From Bradyrhizobium altum (GTDB lineage Bacteria; Pseudomonadota; Alphaproteobacteria; Rhizobiales; Xanthobacteraceae): a DNA stretch of 32,211 bases. The notes below the pieces were generated by a model. The model saw only the letters and a list, made by a program, of their open reading frames with translations, was not told the DNA's origin and searched no databases. Positions 15,390 to 23,752 of the stretch are shown in pieces (positions within the stretch are counted from its first letter, which is position 1; each line of letters begins with the position of its first letter). Position numbers and translations under genes: made by a program. The stretch covers positions 1 to 32,211 of the forward strand of contig NZ_JACMYP010000076.1 of the NCBI RefSeq assembly GCF_020889705.1, written 5' to 3'.

Positions 15390-16121
15390 TCAGAACTTGT
15401 AAGTGATGCCGCCGCTGACGAGCCATGGGTCGATATTGGCGCGGCCGGTGACAGCAATCGCATTGTTTACGGTCGCCGAATAATCCGGCCGCAACCACAA
15501 CTTCTTCACGTCGAAGTTGAGGCCCCAATGGCGGTCAAGCATATAATCGAAGCCGAATTGGACCGCGGCGCCGAACTGGTTGCCGATGTGCAAATCCGTC
15601 ACCGCAAGGCCGGCGAGCGACGTATTGGCTGCCGATTGGTTGAAAAATACGGTGTAGTTGATGCCCGCGCCTATGTAGGGCTTGAACGGGCCGAAATCGG
15701 TGAAGTGATATTGCAGAGTCAGGGTTGGCGGCAACAGCCAAACTTTGCCGATATCTAGGCCATTTAGCGTGCCGGTGCCACTAATGTGGTGACGGGCCAC
15801 GCCGAGAATGAGTTCGGCGGCGATGTTATTTGTGAAGAAATAGGTGATATCGAGCTCCGGTACGACTTGGTCGCTGATCGATAGTCCGGAGGCGGGCGAG
15901 GACAGTGCCGGCGCCCCGGAGACATTGACGGAGCTTCCGGCGGTATCCGGCAAAACGCCAAGCACGCGCAGGCGGATCATCCACGGATTGAAGGGCTCGA
16001 TTTGGGGTGCTTTGTAGTAGATCGGGGCCCGCGCCAGGTCCGCGGCCTGTACCGAGACGCTGGCCGACGGACTCGCGAGCGCAAGCAGCGATGCCGTTGT
16101 CAGAATTGCCTTTGTCCTCAT
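15390..16121 (-). CDS. OmpW-family outer-membrane protein
   Basis: The protein has 243 aa. An N-terminal signal peptide of about 27 residues (MRTKAILTTASLLALASPSA, cleavage after SVQA) is followed by an eight-strand barrel pattern. OmpW features are IRLRVLGVLP, a VVPELDITYFFTNNIAAELI strand, LPPTLTLQYHF, KPYIGAGINYTVFF, HWGLNFDVKKLWL and a terminal aromatic residue (ITYKF). OmpW forms a small channel for hydrophobic molecules. The start at 16121 has GGAG seven bases upstream and is preferred to an ATG four codons earlier. A perfect FixK/FNR site 73-86 bp upstream indicates induction under low oxygen rather than by NifA. Confidence 0.9.
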   Translation of the reverse strand: MRTKAILTTASLLALASPSASVSVQAADLARAPIYYKAPQIEPFNPWMIRLRVLGVLPDTAGSSVNVSGAPALSSPASGLSISDQVVPELDITYFFTNNIAAELILGVARHHISGTGTLNGLDIGKVWLLPPTLTLQYHFTDFGPFKPYIGAGINYTVFFNQSAANTSLAGLAVTDLHIGNQFGAAVQFGFDYMLDRHWGLNFDVKKLWLRPDYSATVNNAIAVTGRANIDPWLVSGGITYKF

Positions 16122-16193
16122 CGAATTCTCCATTCCAAAGTTCGCACGAAGAGTCGCGCGAGGTCTCTGTCACACAGGGGGGCGGCGAAGGAT

Positions 16194-16207
16194 TTGATGC
16201 TGATCAA
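16194..16207. promoter_or_regulatory. FixK/FNR box upstream of the OmpW-family gene
   Basis: TTGAT-GCTG-ATCAA is a perfect two-fold FNR/FixK site, 73 bp from the ATG at 16121. That fits a class II activator site near -40 of a transcript starting about 40 bases before the gene. Confidence 0.8.
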
Positions 16208-16601
16208 AATGGCGGCGGACGTAGCGCAATCATGCAGCCGCGTTGCATAAGGATCACGGCCACGGAGCTTCGCAGTCTCTGTCCGGATCGTTATTCAGTT
16301 CAATGTCCTGTCTGAGCCGAATCTATTCAATAAACCGCGTATCGGCTTAACGCTCTGATCAAATCCAGGCAGGAATCATGCGCGACAAACGCGGTCGAAC
16401 TGCGGCGCTTTCACACACCGCACGCGACGGAAAGGGTCGTATAAAAAACCGAGCAATCTGAGCGCCGCTGGTTACGAGGAGTCACGCACGCCGGCGTTCT
16501 CAGCGAACGTGCCGTCCGCCATTCTGAAAAGGGCGGAAGTGGGAGGATCGTTGTTCGCGTTGGTTGGCGGCATGGTAGTATGATCGATCGTATCCTCACA
16601 T
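16208..16601. other. No gene seen
   Basis: No frame shows family motifs. The stretch lies between the FixK-controlled OmpW gene and the 3' end of the NifO-like gene, both on the minus strand. Confidence 0.5.
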
Positions 16602-17009
16602 CTAAGGACAGCGCGTGCCCTGTTGTTCGTGGGAGCATCCCTCAAGATCATCTTGCGTGTCCCGGCCGAGCAGCGACAGAACGGGTTCATGATCGAAGCC
16701 GGCGCATCTTGCACCGTCGACGTTAATCAGCGGTCGTCTGATCAGGAGCGGATCTGCCAGCATCAACGCGAGTGCACTCGCTGCGTCGATTGTGTCAGGA
16801 TTAATTTCCCCCGACTTGATACGAGGCGCGGCTCGGTTGAACCAGGATGCGATCGGCATACTGCGGAAGAAGCGTCGCAATTCCTCCGCAGCCCACGGCT
16901 CCTTCAATATATCTTTGGCTATCACGTCATGGCCCGCGGCCTTCAGCGCCAGCATCTGACGCGCATTGGCAACGCAGCCCGGCTTCTGATAAAAGAGGAT
17001 CTTCGCCAT
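16602..17009 (-). CDS. NifO-like nitrogenase-associated protein (ArsC fold)
   Basis: This 135-aa protein of the ArsC/Spx thioredoxin-like superfamily belongs to the nitrogenase-associated branch (NifO-type). It shows ILFYQKPGC12-VANARQ, DILKEPWAAEELRRFF, WFNRAAPRIKSGEI, ALALMLADPLLIRRPLI and AGFDHEPV. The single Cys12 sits where ArsC has its nucleophile, and the RRPLI element is conserved. In Azotobacter, NifO affects molybdenum and nitrate use by nitrogenase; the exact reaction is unknown. The C-terminal tail after about residue 112 is extended. It lies divergent from nifH. No clear sigma-54 promoter was found in front, only a weak CGGTGC / CCGC candidate around 17110. Confidence 0.85.
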   Translation of the reverse strand: MAKILFYQKPGCVANARQMLALKAAGHDVIAKDILKEPWAAEELRRFFRSMPIASWFNRAAPRIKSGEINPDTIDAASALALMLADPLLIRRPLINVDGARCAGFDHEPVLSLLGRDTQDDLEGCSHEQQGTRCP

Positions 17010-17576
17010 GGTATACCTATGTGGGTACGCTGAGCTGAACGATCGGCGGCGATTCCGCTACGTCCGAGAGCGCATTTGACACTCTTGCGCACCATCACAC
17101 GTCAGCGGCTTAAGCACCGTACCACGCGTACGCCGGCCTTAATGCCATCGACGGCCGTGATCTCCTAGGGTTGTTCGCAAACGAGCAAGATCCGAACAAT
17201 CTAAGAAATTGAGCCGCTAACTCATCAACGAGCATCGGCCTCTTATGTCTCACAAACGAAGCGCGGAGCAGGACCTCAGTTCGCTTCGATCCGCAGGCGG
17301 CCCTGTAAGGCGTTTCTTGCTGCCTTTAAACTCATGCGCGTCGATCTGATCAGCTGGATCAAGTTGGGGGTTCGGCCGCACAATTGATCGCGTCATCCTC
17401 GACCACGAACCCTATCGCCGTGCCACTTGCCTTAGAGGTTTTGACCTCGACCTGGATCTCACTCGCCGCAAATTGCCGACCACCGGCTTGCAAGAACAGG
17501 AGCAAGTCCCGTTCCATAGAGGGCATTGGATCAGGTCATGCCAAGCTGCCGTTTTTCGGTTGATGGGTGTGGCCGT
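17010..17576. other. Long gene-free region upstream of nifH
   Basis: No conserved protein is recognised on either strand. The nifH activator site begins at 17577. The stretch may contain decayed sequence. Confidence 0.5.
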
Positions 17577-17592
17577 TGTTCGTTTTCTAACA
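17577..17592. promoter_or_regulatory. NifA upstream activator site of nifH
   Basis: TGT-N10-ACA (TGTTCGTTTTCTAACA), 99 bp before the -24/-12 promoter. Confidence 0.8.
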
Positions 17593-17690
17593 TCCGCGAA
17601 GATCCTGTCCGGTCCAAACGCCCTGGGGCTACTCAACGGACGGTTGGTTTTTTAGAACGCAATCAGACGCTTAATGAGCGCGGACAGCGT

Positions 17691-17706
17691 TGGCATGGCG
17701 GTTGCT
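17691..17706 (+). promoter_or_regulatory. Sigma-54 promoter of nifH
   Basis: TGGCATGGCGGTTGCT has perfect spacing and strong boxes, like known nifH promoters. It lies 163 bp before the nifH ATG, so the leader is about 150 nt. Confidence 0.9.
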
Positions 17707-17868
17707 ATTAAGCGGCAGCAACACTGAGTGAGGGCTGAGTGCACGCCGACGCGTAAGACGAGCGATGCGCTCCTTCCCTTGAACCCGTGTGCCCCGTTTC
17801 TGAAAGAGAAACAAGCTCGCGTGTAGGAAGCACGCAACTTTTTGGCAAATCGGTTGATGGAGAACAAC

Positions 17869-18753
17869 ATGTCTTCACTGAGACAAATCGCGTTCTACGG
17901 AAAGGGCGGCATCGGCAAGTCGACCACTTCCCAGAACACATTGGCGGCACTGGCCGAAATGGGCCAGAAAATCCTGATCGTGGGATGCGATCCTAAGGCG
18001 GACTCGACCCGCCTGATCTTGCACGCCAAGGCGCAGGACACGATTTTGAGCCTTGCAGCGAGCGCCGGCAGCGTGGAGGACCTCGAACTCGAGGATGTGA
18101 TGAAGGTCGGCTACAAGGACATCCGCTGCGTGGAGTCCGGTGGTCCTGAGCCGGGTGTCGGCTGCGCCGGCCGCGGCGTCATCACCTCGATCAATTTTCT
18201 GGAGGAGAACGGCGCCTATGAGAACATTGACTATGTCTCCTACGACGTGCTCGGCGACGTCGTTTGCGGTGGCTTCGCGATGCCAATCCGCGAGAACAAG
18301 GCGCAGGAAATCTATATCGTGATGTCTGGTGAAATGATGGCGATGTATGCCGCAAACAACATCTCCAAGGGCATCCTGAAATACGCCAACTCGGGCGGAG
18401 TGCGGCTGGGTGGCCTGGTCTGTAACGAGCGGCAGACCGATAAGGAACTGGAACTGGCGGAGGCGCTGGCCAAGAAACTAGGCACTCAGCTGATCTACTT
18501 CGTGCCGCGCGACAATGTGGTGCAGCATGCCGAGCTGCGGCGCATGACGGTGCTGGAGTATGCGCCCGAGTCGCAGCAGGCCGATCACTATCGCAATCTT
18601 GCGACCAAGGTTCACAACAATGGCGGCAAAGGCATCATTCCGACCCCGATCTCCATGGACGAGCTCGAGGACATGCTGATGGAGCATGGCATAATGACGC
18701 CCGTCGACGAATCCATCATCGGCAAGACCGCCGCCGAACTCGCGGTCTCATAA
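17869..18753 (+). CDS. nifH: Nitrogenase iron protein NifH
   Basis: NifH is the dinitrogenase reductase. The homodimer hydrolyses ATP and passes electrons from its [4Fe-4S] cluster to the MoFe protein, and it also acts in FeMo-co and P-cluster maturation. The 294-aa length is typical. The P-loop GKGGIGKST (11-19), cluster ligands C99 (GVGCAGRG) and C133 (DVVCGGFA), and the Arg102 of the ADP-ribosylation motif are all present. ATG 17869 with GGAG at 6 nt is chosen; upstream in-frame codons lack conservation. Unlike the nifHDK operons of many bacteria, nifDK do not follow, as in Bradyrhizobium. Confidence 0.99.
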   Translation: MSSLRQIAFYGKGGIGKSTTSQNTLAALAEMGQKILIVGCDPKADSTRLILHAKAQDTILSLAASAGSVEDLELEDVMKVGYKDIRCVESGGPEPGVGCAGRGVITSINFLEENGAYENIDYVSYDVLGDVVCGGFAMPIRENKAQEIYIVMSGEMMAMYAANNISKGILKYANSGGVRLGGLVCNERQTDKELELAEALAKKLGTQLIYFVPRDNVVQHAELRRMTVLEYAPESQQADHYRNLATKVHNNGGKGIIPTPISMDELEDMLMEHGIMTPVDESIIGKTAAELAVS

Positions 18754-18789
18754 GGTCGCGGGTCGCGGCCTTGTGAAGGCGCGCGACGG

Positions 18790-18831
18790 ATGCCGGTCTC
18801 CCCCACAGCCCCCATCCGGGGAGACCGGCAT
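18790..18831 (+). terminator. Perfect 14-bp hairpin between nifH and nifQ
   Basis: ATGCCGGTCTCCCC (18790-18803) and its exact complement (18818-18831) flank a 14-nt loop. No T-run follows. It begins 37 bp after the nifH stop and would protect the nifH 3' end or attenuate read-through into nifQ, giving high NifH and low NifQ. It also makes an ATG at 18790 an unlikely start for nifQ. Confidence 0.7.
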
Positions 18832-18894
18832 TCTGACGATCACCCGACCAGCCAGAATGGGCCGGGGCAAACGTTGTGGGAACCCAAAAACATC

Positions 18895-19611
18895 ATGCCC
18901 GAAGCACGCTTCCTTCCGTTTATGGCTGCTTGCGCCGTCGATGCGAGCCGCGAGGTGCAGAGAGGAATTGCAACCTACCGAGCGCTCACTGGCGTGCCTC
19001 CTGAAGATGCCGATATTGCCACTGACAGCAATTTCGATCGCCACGTCCTAGCGTCTATTCTGGCGGCCGCCGCGATGGATGGTGGCCCGCTTCCCGAGAA
19101 GGCCGGCCTGTCCGGCCACGAGCTGGCGGGCCTGCTGCAGCACTACTTTCCGTCGGTTGAGGTCAAGATCTCGGAGCAGCTCCTGGCGTTTAAGTGCGAT
19201 GAGAACGACGAGATCGCAATGGTGCGCGATCTCTTGCTCAAGCAACGCTCGACGGAAGGGCATATCGGGCGCTGGCTGGCCGCGATGATCGCGCGCCGCG
19301 CCATTGAGCCAGACCACCTGTGGGAAGATCTCGGATTACGCAATCGCGGCGAACTCTCTCGGCTGCTAAGCCGCCACTTCGCGCCGCTCGCCGCGCGCAA
19401 TGTCAACAACATGCGCTGGAAGCGCTTCTTCTACCGCTCGCTGTGCGAGGATGAAGGACTAGTGATGTGCACAACGCCCGTTTGCACGCAATGTAACGAC
19501 TTCAACCTCTGCTTCGGCGAAGAAAGCGGCGAAAGCCGTATGGCCGAGCGCCGGCGCGACTTTCTGTTGCAGGCGGCTGGCTCGATCGTCGGCGGCGACT
19601 GGCCCATCTGA
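18895..19611 (+). CDS. nifQ: NifQ, molybdenum donor for FeMo-co
   Basis: The protein has 238 aa from ATG 18895. The C-terminal NifQ signature C192-x4-C197-x2-C200-x5-C206 (CTTPVCTQCNDFNLC) binds the Mo-Fe-S cluster that NifQ hands to NifEN/NifH. The helical body (FKCDENDEIAMVRDLLLKQ, EPDHLWEDLGLRNRGELSRL, NNMRWKRFFYRSLCEDEG) is typical. An in-frame ATG at 18790 is rejected because it lies in the stem of a hairpin and its residues are low complexity. The gene is probably transcribed with nifH through that hairpin, as no separate sigma-54 promoter was seen between them. Confidence 0.93.
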   Translation: MPEARFLPFMAACAVDASREVQRGIATYRALTGVPPEDADIATDSNFDRHVLASILAAAAMDGGPLPEKAGLSGHELAGLLQHYFPSVEVKISEQLLAFKCDENDEIAMVRDLLLKQRSTEGHIGRWLAAMIARRAIEPDHLWEDLGLRNRGELSRLLSRHFAPLAARNVNNMRWKRFFYRSLCEDEGLVMCTTPVCTQCNDFNLCFGEESGESRMAERRRDFLLQAAGSIVGGDWPI

Positions 19612-19837
19612 GTTGCCACAAGAATCCGCGATCGCCGATCCGTCTGAGAAGACCATGCCGGTTCGCAGGAGGCGGAGGGCGCGGCTGATGCCGTTTCGAT
19701 GCGAGCGCGACCAGGTGTCCAAGGCGGTGCCGGTCTCGAAGTGCTCGACAATTCTGACATCCGGCGCGCCGCGGGCGCACTAACGTTCGAGCTCGGCGTG
19801 GCAAGAGGCAGGATGAGGCGTCCGACTTCATGAGTAG

Positions 19838-19853
19838 TGTCGCGTTTGCGACA
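19838..19853. promoter_or_regulatory. NifA upstream activator site of nifV
   Basis: TGT-N10-ACA (TGTCGCGTTTGCGACA), 64 bp before the promoter. It differs from the nifB site only in the last part of the spacer. Confidence 0.8.
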
Positions 19854-19916
19854 ATTCCGGAAGGAGGATGAGAAAGGAAGCTTAGCTTCTTCAATGCGTT
19901 GCCAGGGATGGCGGGC

Positions 19917-19932
19917 TGGCATGCGGGTTGCT
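19917..19932 (+). promoter_or_regulatory. Sigma-54 promoter of nifV
   Basis: TGGCATGCGGGTTGCT has perfect spacing. The expected transcript start near 19943 excludes any nifV start codon further upstream. Confidence 0.88.
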
Positions 19933-19971
19933 GAAGCGCATGGATCAAAAGCAATGAGGAGCCCTTTCGTG

Positions 19972-21159
19972 ATGACCGCCACCACCACCGCCAAACCGTC
20001 TTGGCCCGAGCAGGCGCGCCCCAAGCCGATCGTGCTCAACGACACGACGCTACGCGACGGCGAGCAGGCGCCCGGCGTTGCGTTCACCACAGAGGAAAAG
20101 CTGGCGATCGCGCAGGCGCTGGCACGGGCCGGCGTGACGGAGATCGAGGCGGGAACGCCCGCGATGGGCAACGAGGAGGTCGCCGCCATCCGCGTCATTG
20201 TCGAAGCGGAGCTTCCGCTGACCACCATCGCCTGGTGCCGGATGCGGGAAGCAGACATCGACGCGGCGATCGAAGCGAAGGTGTCCATGGTCAATATGTC
20301 GATCCCGAGTTCCGATGTGCAGATTGCGGCCAAGCTTGGCGGCCGTCGCGATTTGGCGCTGGAGCAGGTCAAGCGAGTGGTAGGTTACGCCCGTGAGCGG
20401 GGACTTGATGTCGCCGTCGGTGGCGAGGACTCCTCCCGCGCCGACATCGATTTTCTCATCAGACTGATAGCAGCAGCAAAAGCGGCGGGAGCGCGTAGAT
20501 TTCGTATTGCCGATACGCTCGGCGTGCTCGACCCGGACACAACCTTCGCGCTGGTCGGAAATTTGCGTGCGACCACGGATCTCGAACTCGAGTTTCACGG
20601 TCACGATGATCTTGGTCTTGCAACCGCCAATACGCTCTCCGCCATCAAGGCCGGCGCGAGCCACGCCTCGGTAACCGTTATCGGCCTCGGCGAGCGGGCC
20701 GGAAATGCACCGCTCGAGGAAGTCGCGGTCGCGCTCAAGCAGCTCTATAGGTACGAGACCGGCATCATACTGTCGGAGCTCGAGAACGTTGCTGCAGTGG
20801 TTGCAGCCGCAGCCGCACGTGCGATTCCTCTGAACAAGGCCATCGTCGGAGAACATGTGTTTACGCACGAATCGGGCATTCATGTGGATGGCCTTTTAAA
20901 GGATCAACGCACCTACCAGTCGCTTGATCCCGTTCTACTTGGACGCCGCAACCGCTTTGTGATCGGCAAGCATTCCGGGCTGTCGGCGATCACTGCGTTG
21001 CTCAATGAATTGCAGCTCGTCGCCAGCGCCGATCAGGCCAGACAGATCCTATCGCAAGTCCGCAAGCATGCCATCGAGCACAAGCTGCCGGTCGAGCGCG
21101 AAACGGTGGCGACGATCTGGCGCGATGTGTGCGGATGCTTGGCGACCCACCCCGCGTGA
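19972..21159 (+). CDS. nifV: Homocitrate synthase NifV
   Basis: NifV condenses acetyl-CoA with 2-oxoglutarate to make homocitrate, the organic ligand of FeMo-co. The protein is 395 aa and belongs to the DRE-TIM metallolyase family. It shows LNDTTLRDGEQAPGVAF (22-38), the metal-binding H209-G-H211-D motif in LEFHGHDDLGLATAN, and HESGIHVDGLLKD in the C-terminal region. ATG 19972, with GAGGAG about 10 bases upstream, is chosen; 19954 is possible. It has its own NifA site and sigma-54 promoter. Most legume symbionts lack nifV, so its presence suggests capacity for fixation outside the host. Confidence 0.93.
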   Translation: MTATTTAKPSWPEQARPKPIVLNDTTLRDGEQAPGVAFTTEEKLAIAQALARAGVTEIEAGTPAMGNEEVAAIRVIVEAELPLTTIAWCRMREADIDAAIEAKVSMVNMSIPSSDVQIAAKLGGRRDLALEQVKRVVGYARERGLDVAVGGEDSSRADIDFLIRLIAAAKAAGARRFRIADTLGVLDPDTTFALVGNLRATTDLELEFHGHDDLGLATANTLSAIKAGASHASVTVIGLGERAGNAPLEEVAVALKQLYRYETGIILSELENVAAVVAAAAARAIPLNKAIVGEHVFTHESGIHVDGLLKDQRTYQSLDPVLLGRRNRFVIGKHSGLSAITALLNELQLVASADQARQILSQVRKHAIEHKLPVERETVATIWRDVCGCLATHPA

Positions 21160-21343
21160 AGAAAGTGCCCAGCAACGTCTGGGGAGACCATTCAAAAACC
21201 AAGCGCGCGAGGACGGAATCGTTGATCGGCGGCAACGATGGCCTGCCTCCGCATGGTTGCGCGACGTGAAGGCCGCAGCAGGATCACCGGACGCTGCTCC
21301 ATTTCGCCGACCGTCCACCCGCTGATTCAAAGGAGATTTTTCG

Positions 21344-21685
21344 ATGAGTAACTCGCACCCAGCAGCCAGTATCCTGGATCGGCTCAGCAAGGCTTCGTCG
21401 GCGGAAGAGTTTTTTTCACTGCTGGGCGTCAAGTACGACCCCAGGATCGTCGATGTCGCGCGCCTTCACATCCTAAAGCGCATGGGACAATATTTTGCCA
21501 ATGAGCAATTCGCCGGTGTCGCAGAGCCGGACATCAGAGCTCGTTGCAAAGCGATGCTGGAGCAGGCCTATGCCGACTTCGTGGCATCGTCGCCAATCGA
21601 GCAGCGGGTGTTTAAGGTTCTGAAGGATGCCGTCACAGACCGTGGCAAGCCGGCGGCCTTTGTCCCATTGAGCGAGCTGAAGTGA
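21344..21685 (+). CDS. nifW: Nitrogenase-stabilising protein NifW
   Basis: This 113-aa NifW protects or stabilises the MoFe protein, especially under oxygen stress. Family features are LDRLSKASSAEEFFSLLGV, YDPRIVDVARLHILKRMG, CKAMLEQAYADFVASSPIE and RVFKVLKDA. The ribosome binding site AAAGGAG is 8-9 bases before the ATG. The 184-bp gap to nifV shows no promoter, so it may be read from the nifV promoter. Confidence 0.95.
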   Translation: MSNSHPAASILDRLSKASSAEEFFSLLGVKYDPRIVDVARLHILKRMGQYFANEQFAGVAEPDIRARCKAMLEQAYADFVASSPIEQRVFKVLKDAVTDRGKPAAFVPLSELK

Positions 21686-22148
21686 TCTTACGCTGACGGA
21701 TCCTCGTGCAGGCTTCGTCTTCTTCCATCAACTCTCTCCGCCAGGACTCGCGCGGCGCTGTCGTATTCCCGACCCATGTCCGAACTGGTCGTGTCCTGGG
21801 ATTAGCAGCCGTTCCAAGTGTCTCACAAGTTATTGGTCTCGCCTGATTTACTTGGTTCTTGCAACTGGTACGACACTTGCTGTTGTCGTGTCGATCCGGT
21901 CCTGTGCAGACAAATGGTAGCCGTCCGAAATGAGATTTGAAGGAAGACCTTTTACGTTACGTCTACTGCCTGCCGAGTTGCGCGGCATCATCTCGTGGCT
22001 CACGCTCGCGCAGTGCCATCCGAGATGGCTTTTGATTCGATTAAAGCCACTATCGAGCCCGCGAGGGCGGCCAACGGGTAAGTCGCCCGTCCGCGCTTCA
22101 CTTGGGAAGCGTATGCACATCTTCGTCCGCATCAGGCGGGCGCCCGCT

Positions 22149-22164
22149 TGTGCGCGAATCTACA
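22149..22164. promoter_or_regulatory. NifA upstream activator site, fixBCX
   Basis: TGT-N10-ACA (TGTGCGCGAATCTACA), 466 bp before the fixB ATG. Confidence 0.6.
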
Positions 22165-22321
22165 TTTATCCCAGGGCTGATAGCAACATGCGCCAGAAAG
22201 AGCGGACAACGTCGGCCCACGCGAGTCATCAGCGCTGGCGGCCGAGCACTCATCGCATGATAGCGCGGTGGCAAGATCACCCGGGGCGTTACAGCCGATG
22301 TGGAGCGCTAAACCGAAAGCG

Positions 22322-22337
22322 AGGTGCTGCTCTTGCG
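22322..22337 (+). promoter_or_regulatory. Candidate sigma-54 promoter of fixBCX
   Basis: AGGTGCTGCTCTTGCG has correct GG-N10-GC spacing and a TTGC -12 box, but a degenerate -24 box. It is the best match found between the NifA site and fixB, 158 bp downstream of the site. Confidence 0.45.
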
Positions 22338-22629
22338 AAGCAAGTGGAGCCGCGTACTCAAGCATGGAGAGGGTCAACGAGGGTGATCGCAGCGGCCTGG
22401 CCGCCTCGCTGGCGCTTGTCGAACGGAGCGCGCAGGAAGCGTGTCTCCGGCCCCTCTCGCTCTGTGCGTTCGCCCGGGGCGACGCCTCTCGTTGTGCGGT
22501 CGGGCCACACCGAGCAGGCGGGACCACCGAGCAGCTGGCCATCTGCTGAGCAAAAGTGATCTTCAGCCAACCGAAGTGGAAACCAATCCTGCGGCGCGGG
22601 CGCGCGCACTATTGAGGGGAATTTAAAAC

Positions 22630-23739
22630 ATGAGCAATGTCACCAAAACGGCCGCGCCGGCGGCGGCCGGCCGCGCCGCGGCCAAAAAGGAACTGCCGGA
22701 GCACTTTAAGGCCTACAAGCATGTCTGGGTTTTCGTCGAGCAGGAGCGTGGCCAGGTGCATCCGGTCTCCTGGGAGCTCATGGGGGCGGGGCGCAGACTT
22801 GCCGACAGGCTGAAGGTGAACCTCGCCGCGGTCGTTATCGGTCCGGAGGGGCAGCCGACGCGTAACGCCGCACTTGAATCCTTTTGCTATGGCGCCGATC
22901 TGGCCTATCTCGTGAGCGATAATGTTTTGTCGGATTACCGAAATGAATCCTATACCAAAGCGCTAACCGAACTCGTCAACACCTACAAGCCTGAAATCCT
23001 GCTGCTGGGCGCGACGACACTCGGTCGCGATCTTGCAGGTTCGGTGGCGACCACCTTGTCGACGGGGCTCACCGCCGACTGCACAGCGCTCGACGTCGAC
23101 GCCGATGGGTCGCTTGCGGCGACGCGTCCGACCTTTGGCGGCTCGCTGCTGTGCACGATTTATACTTTGAACTACCGTCCGCAGATGGCAACCGTCCGGC
23201 CGCGCGTCATGCCGATGCCGGAGCGTGTCGTACGCGACGCCGCTCGTATCATCATCCATCCGCTTGGCCTTGTCGAAGACGATATCGTCACGAAAGTGCT
23301 GACGTTCATTCCCGATCGCGATTCCGAAACGTCAAATCTGGCTTATGCCGATGTCGTCGTCGCCGGCGGCTTGGGACTGGGATCGCCCGAGAATTTTCGG
23401 CTGGTGCGCGAGCTAGCAACTCTTCTTGGCGCCGAGTACGGTTGCTCGCGTCCTCTGGTGCAAAAAGGATGGGTGACGTCTGACCGGCAGATCGGCCAGA
23501 CCGGCAAGACTATCCGGCCAAAGCTCTATATTGCCGCCGGTATTTCCGGCGCAATCCAGCACAGGGTCGGCGTGGAGGGGGCGGACCTGATCGTCGCGAT
23601 CAATACCGACAAGGACGCGCCGATCTTCGACTTCGCTCATGTCGCGATCGTCAGTGATGCCATGCAGCTGCTCCCGTCGCTGACGGCCGCATTTCGTGCC
23701 AGGCTCTTGCCGCATTCGCGCGCCCAGCTGGCGGTCTAG
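22630..23739 (+). CDS. fixB: FixB, electron-transfer flavoprotein alpha subunit
   Basis: The protein has 369 aa. With FixA it forms an ETF-like heterodimer that, together with FixC and FixX, sends electrons to nitrogenase by bifurcation. It has the N-terminal ETF domain (HVWVFVEQERGQVHPVSWEL, LLLGATTLGRDLAGSVATTL) and the C-terminal FAD-binding domain (GLGLGSPENFRLVRELATLL, LYIAAGISGAIQHRVGVEG, INTDKDAPIFDFAHVAIV). The ribosome binding site GAGGGGA lies upstream. fixA is absent here, as in B. japonicum where it is unlinked. fixC follows after 13 bp. Confidence 0.97.
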   Translation: MSNVTKTAAPAAAGRAAAKKELPEHFKAYKHVWVFVEQERGQVHPVSWELMGAGRRLADRLKVNLAAVVIGPEGQPTRNAALESFCYGADLAYLVSDNVLSDYRNESYTKALTELVNTYKPEILLLGATTLGRDLAGSVATTLSTGLTADCTALDVDADGSLAATRPTFGGSLLCTIYTLNYRPQMATVRPRVMPMPERVVRDAARIIIHPLGLVEDDIVTKVLTFIPDRDSETSNLAYADVVVAGGLGLGSPENFRLVRELATLLGAEYGCSRPLVQKGWVTSDRQIGQTGKTIRPKLYIAAGISGAIQHRVGVEGADLIVAINTDKDAPIFDFAHVAIVSDAMQLLPSLTAAFRARLLPHSRAQLAV

Positions 23740-23752
23740 AGGAGATGATGTG

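Larger units (their letters stand above)
21686..22629. other. Long leader/intergenic region before fixB
   Basis: No protein family is recognised in any frame. It contains a NifA site (22149-22164) and a possible sigma-54 promoter (22322-22337); the remainder is GC-rich without supported genes. Confidence 0.5.

Noticed and set aside
18790..18894. Upstream ATG extension of nifQ
   Set aside because: The ATG is the first three bases of a perfect 14-bp hairpin stem, and the residues it adds are low-complexity and not NifQ-like.
19837..19971. Upstream in-frame extension of nifV
   Set aside because: It spans the NifA site and the sigma-54 promoter, so it cannot be in the transcript from that promoter.
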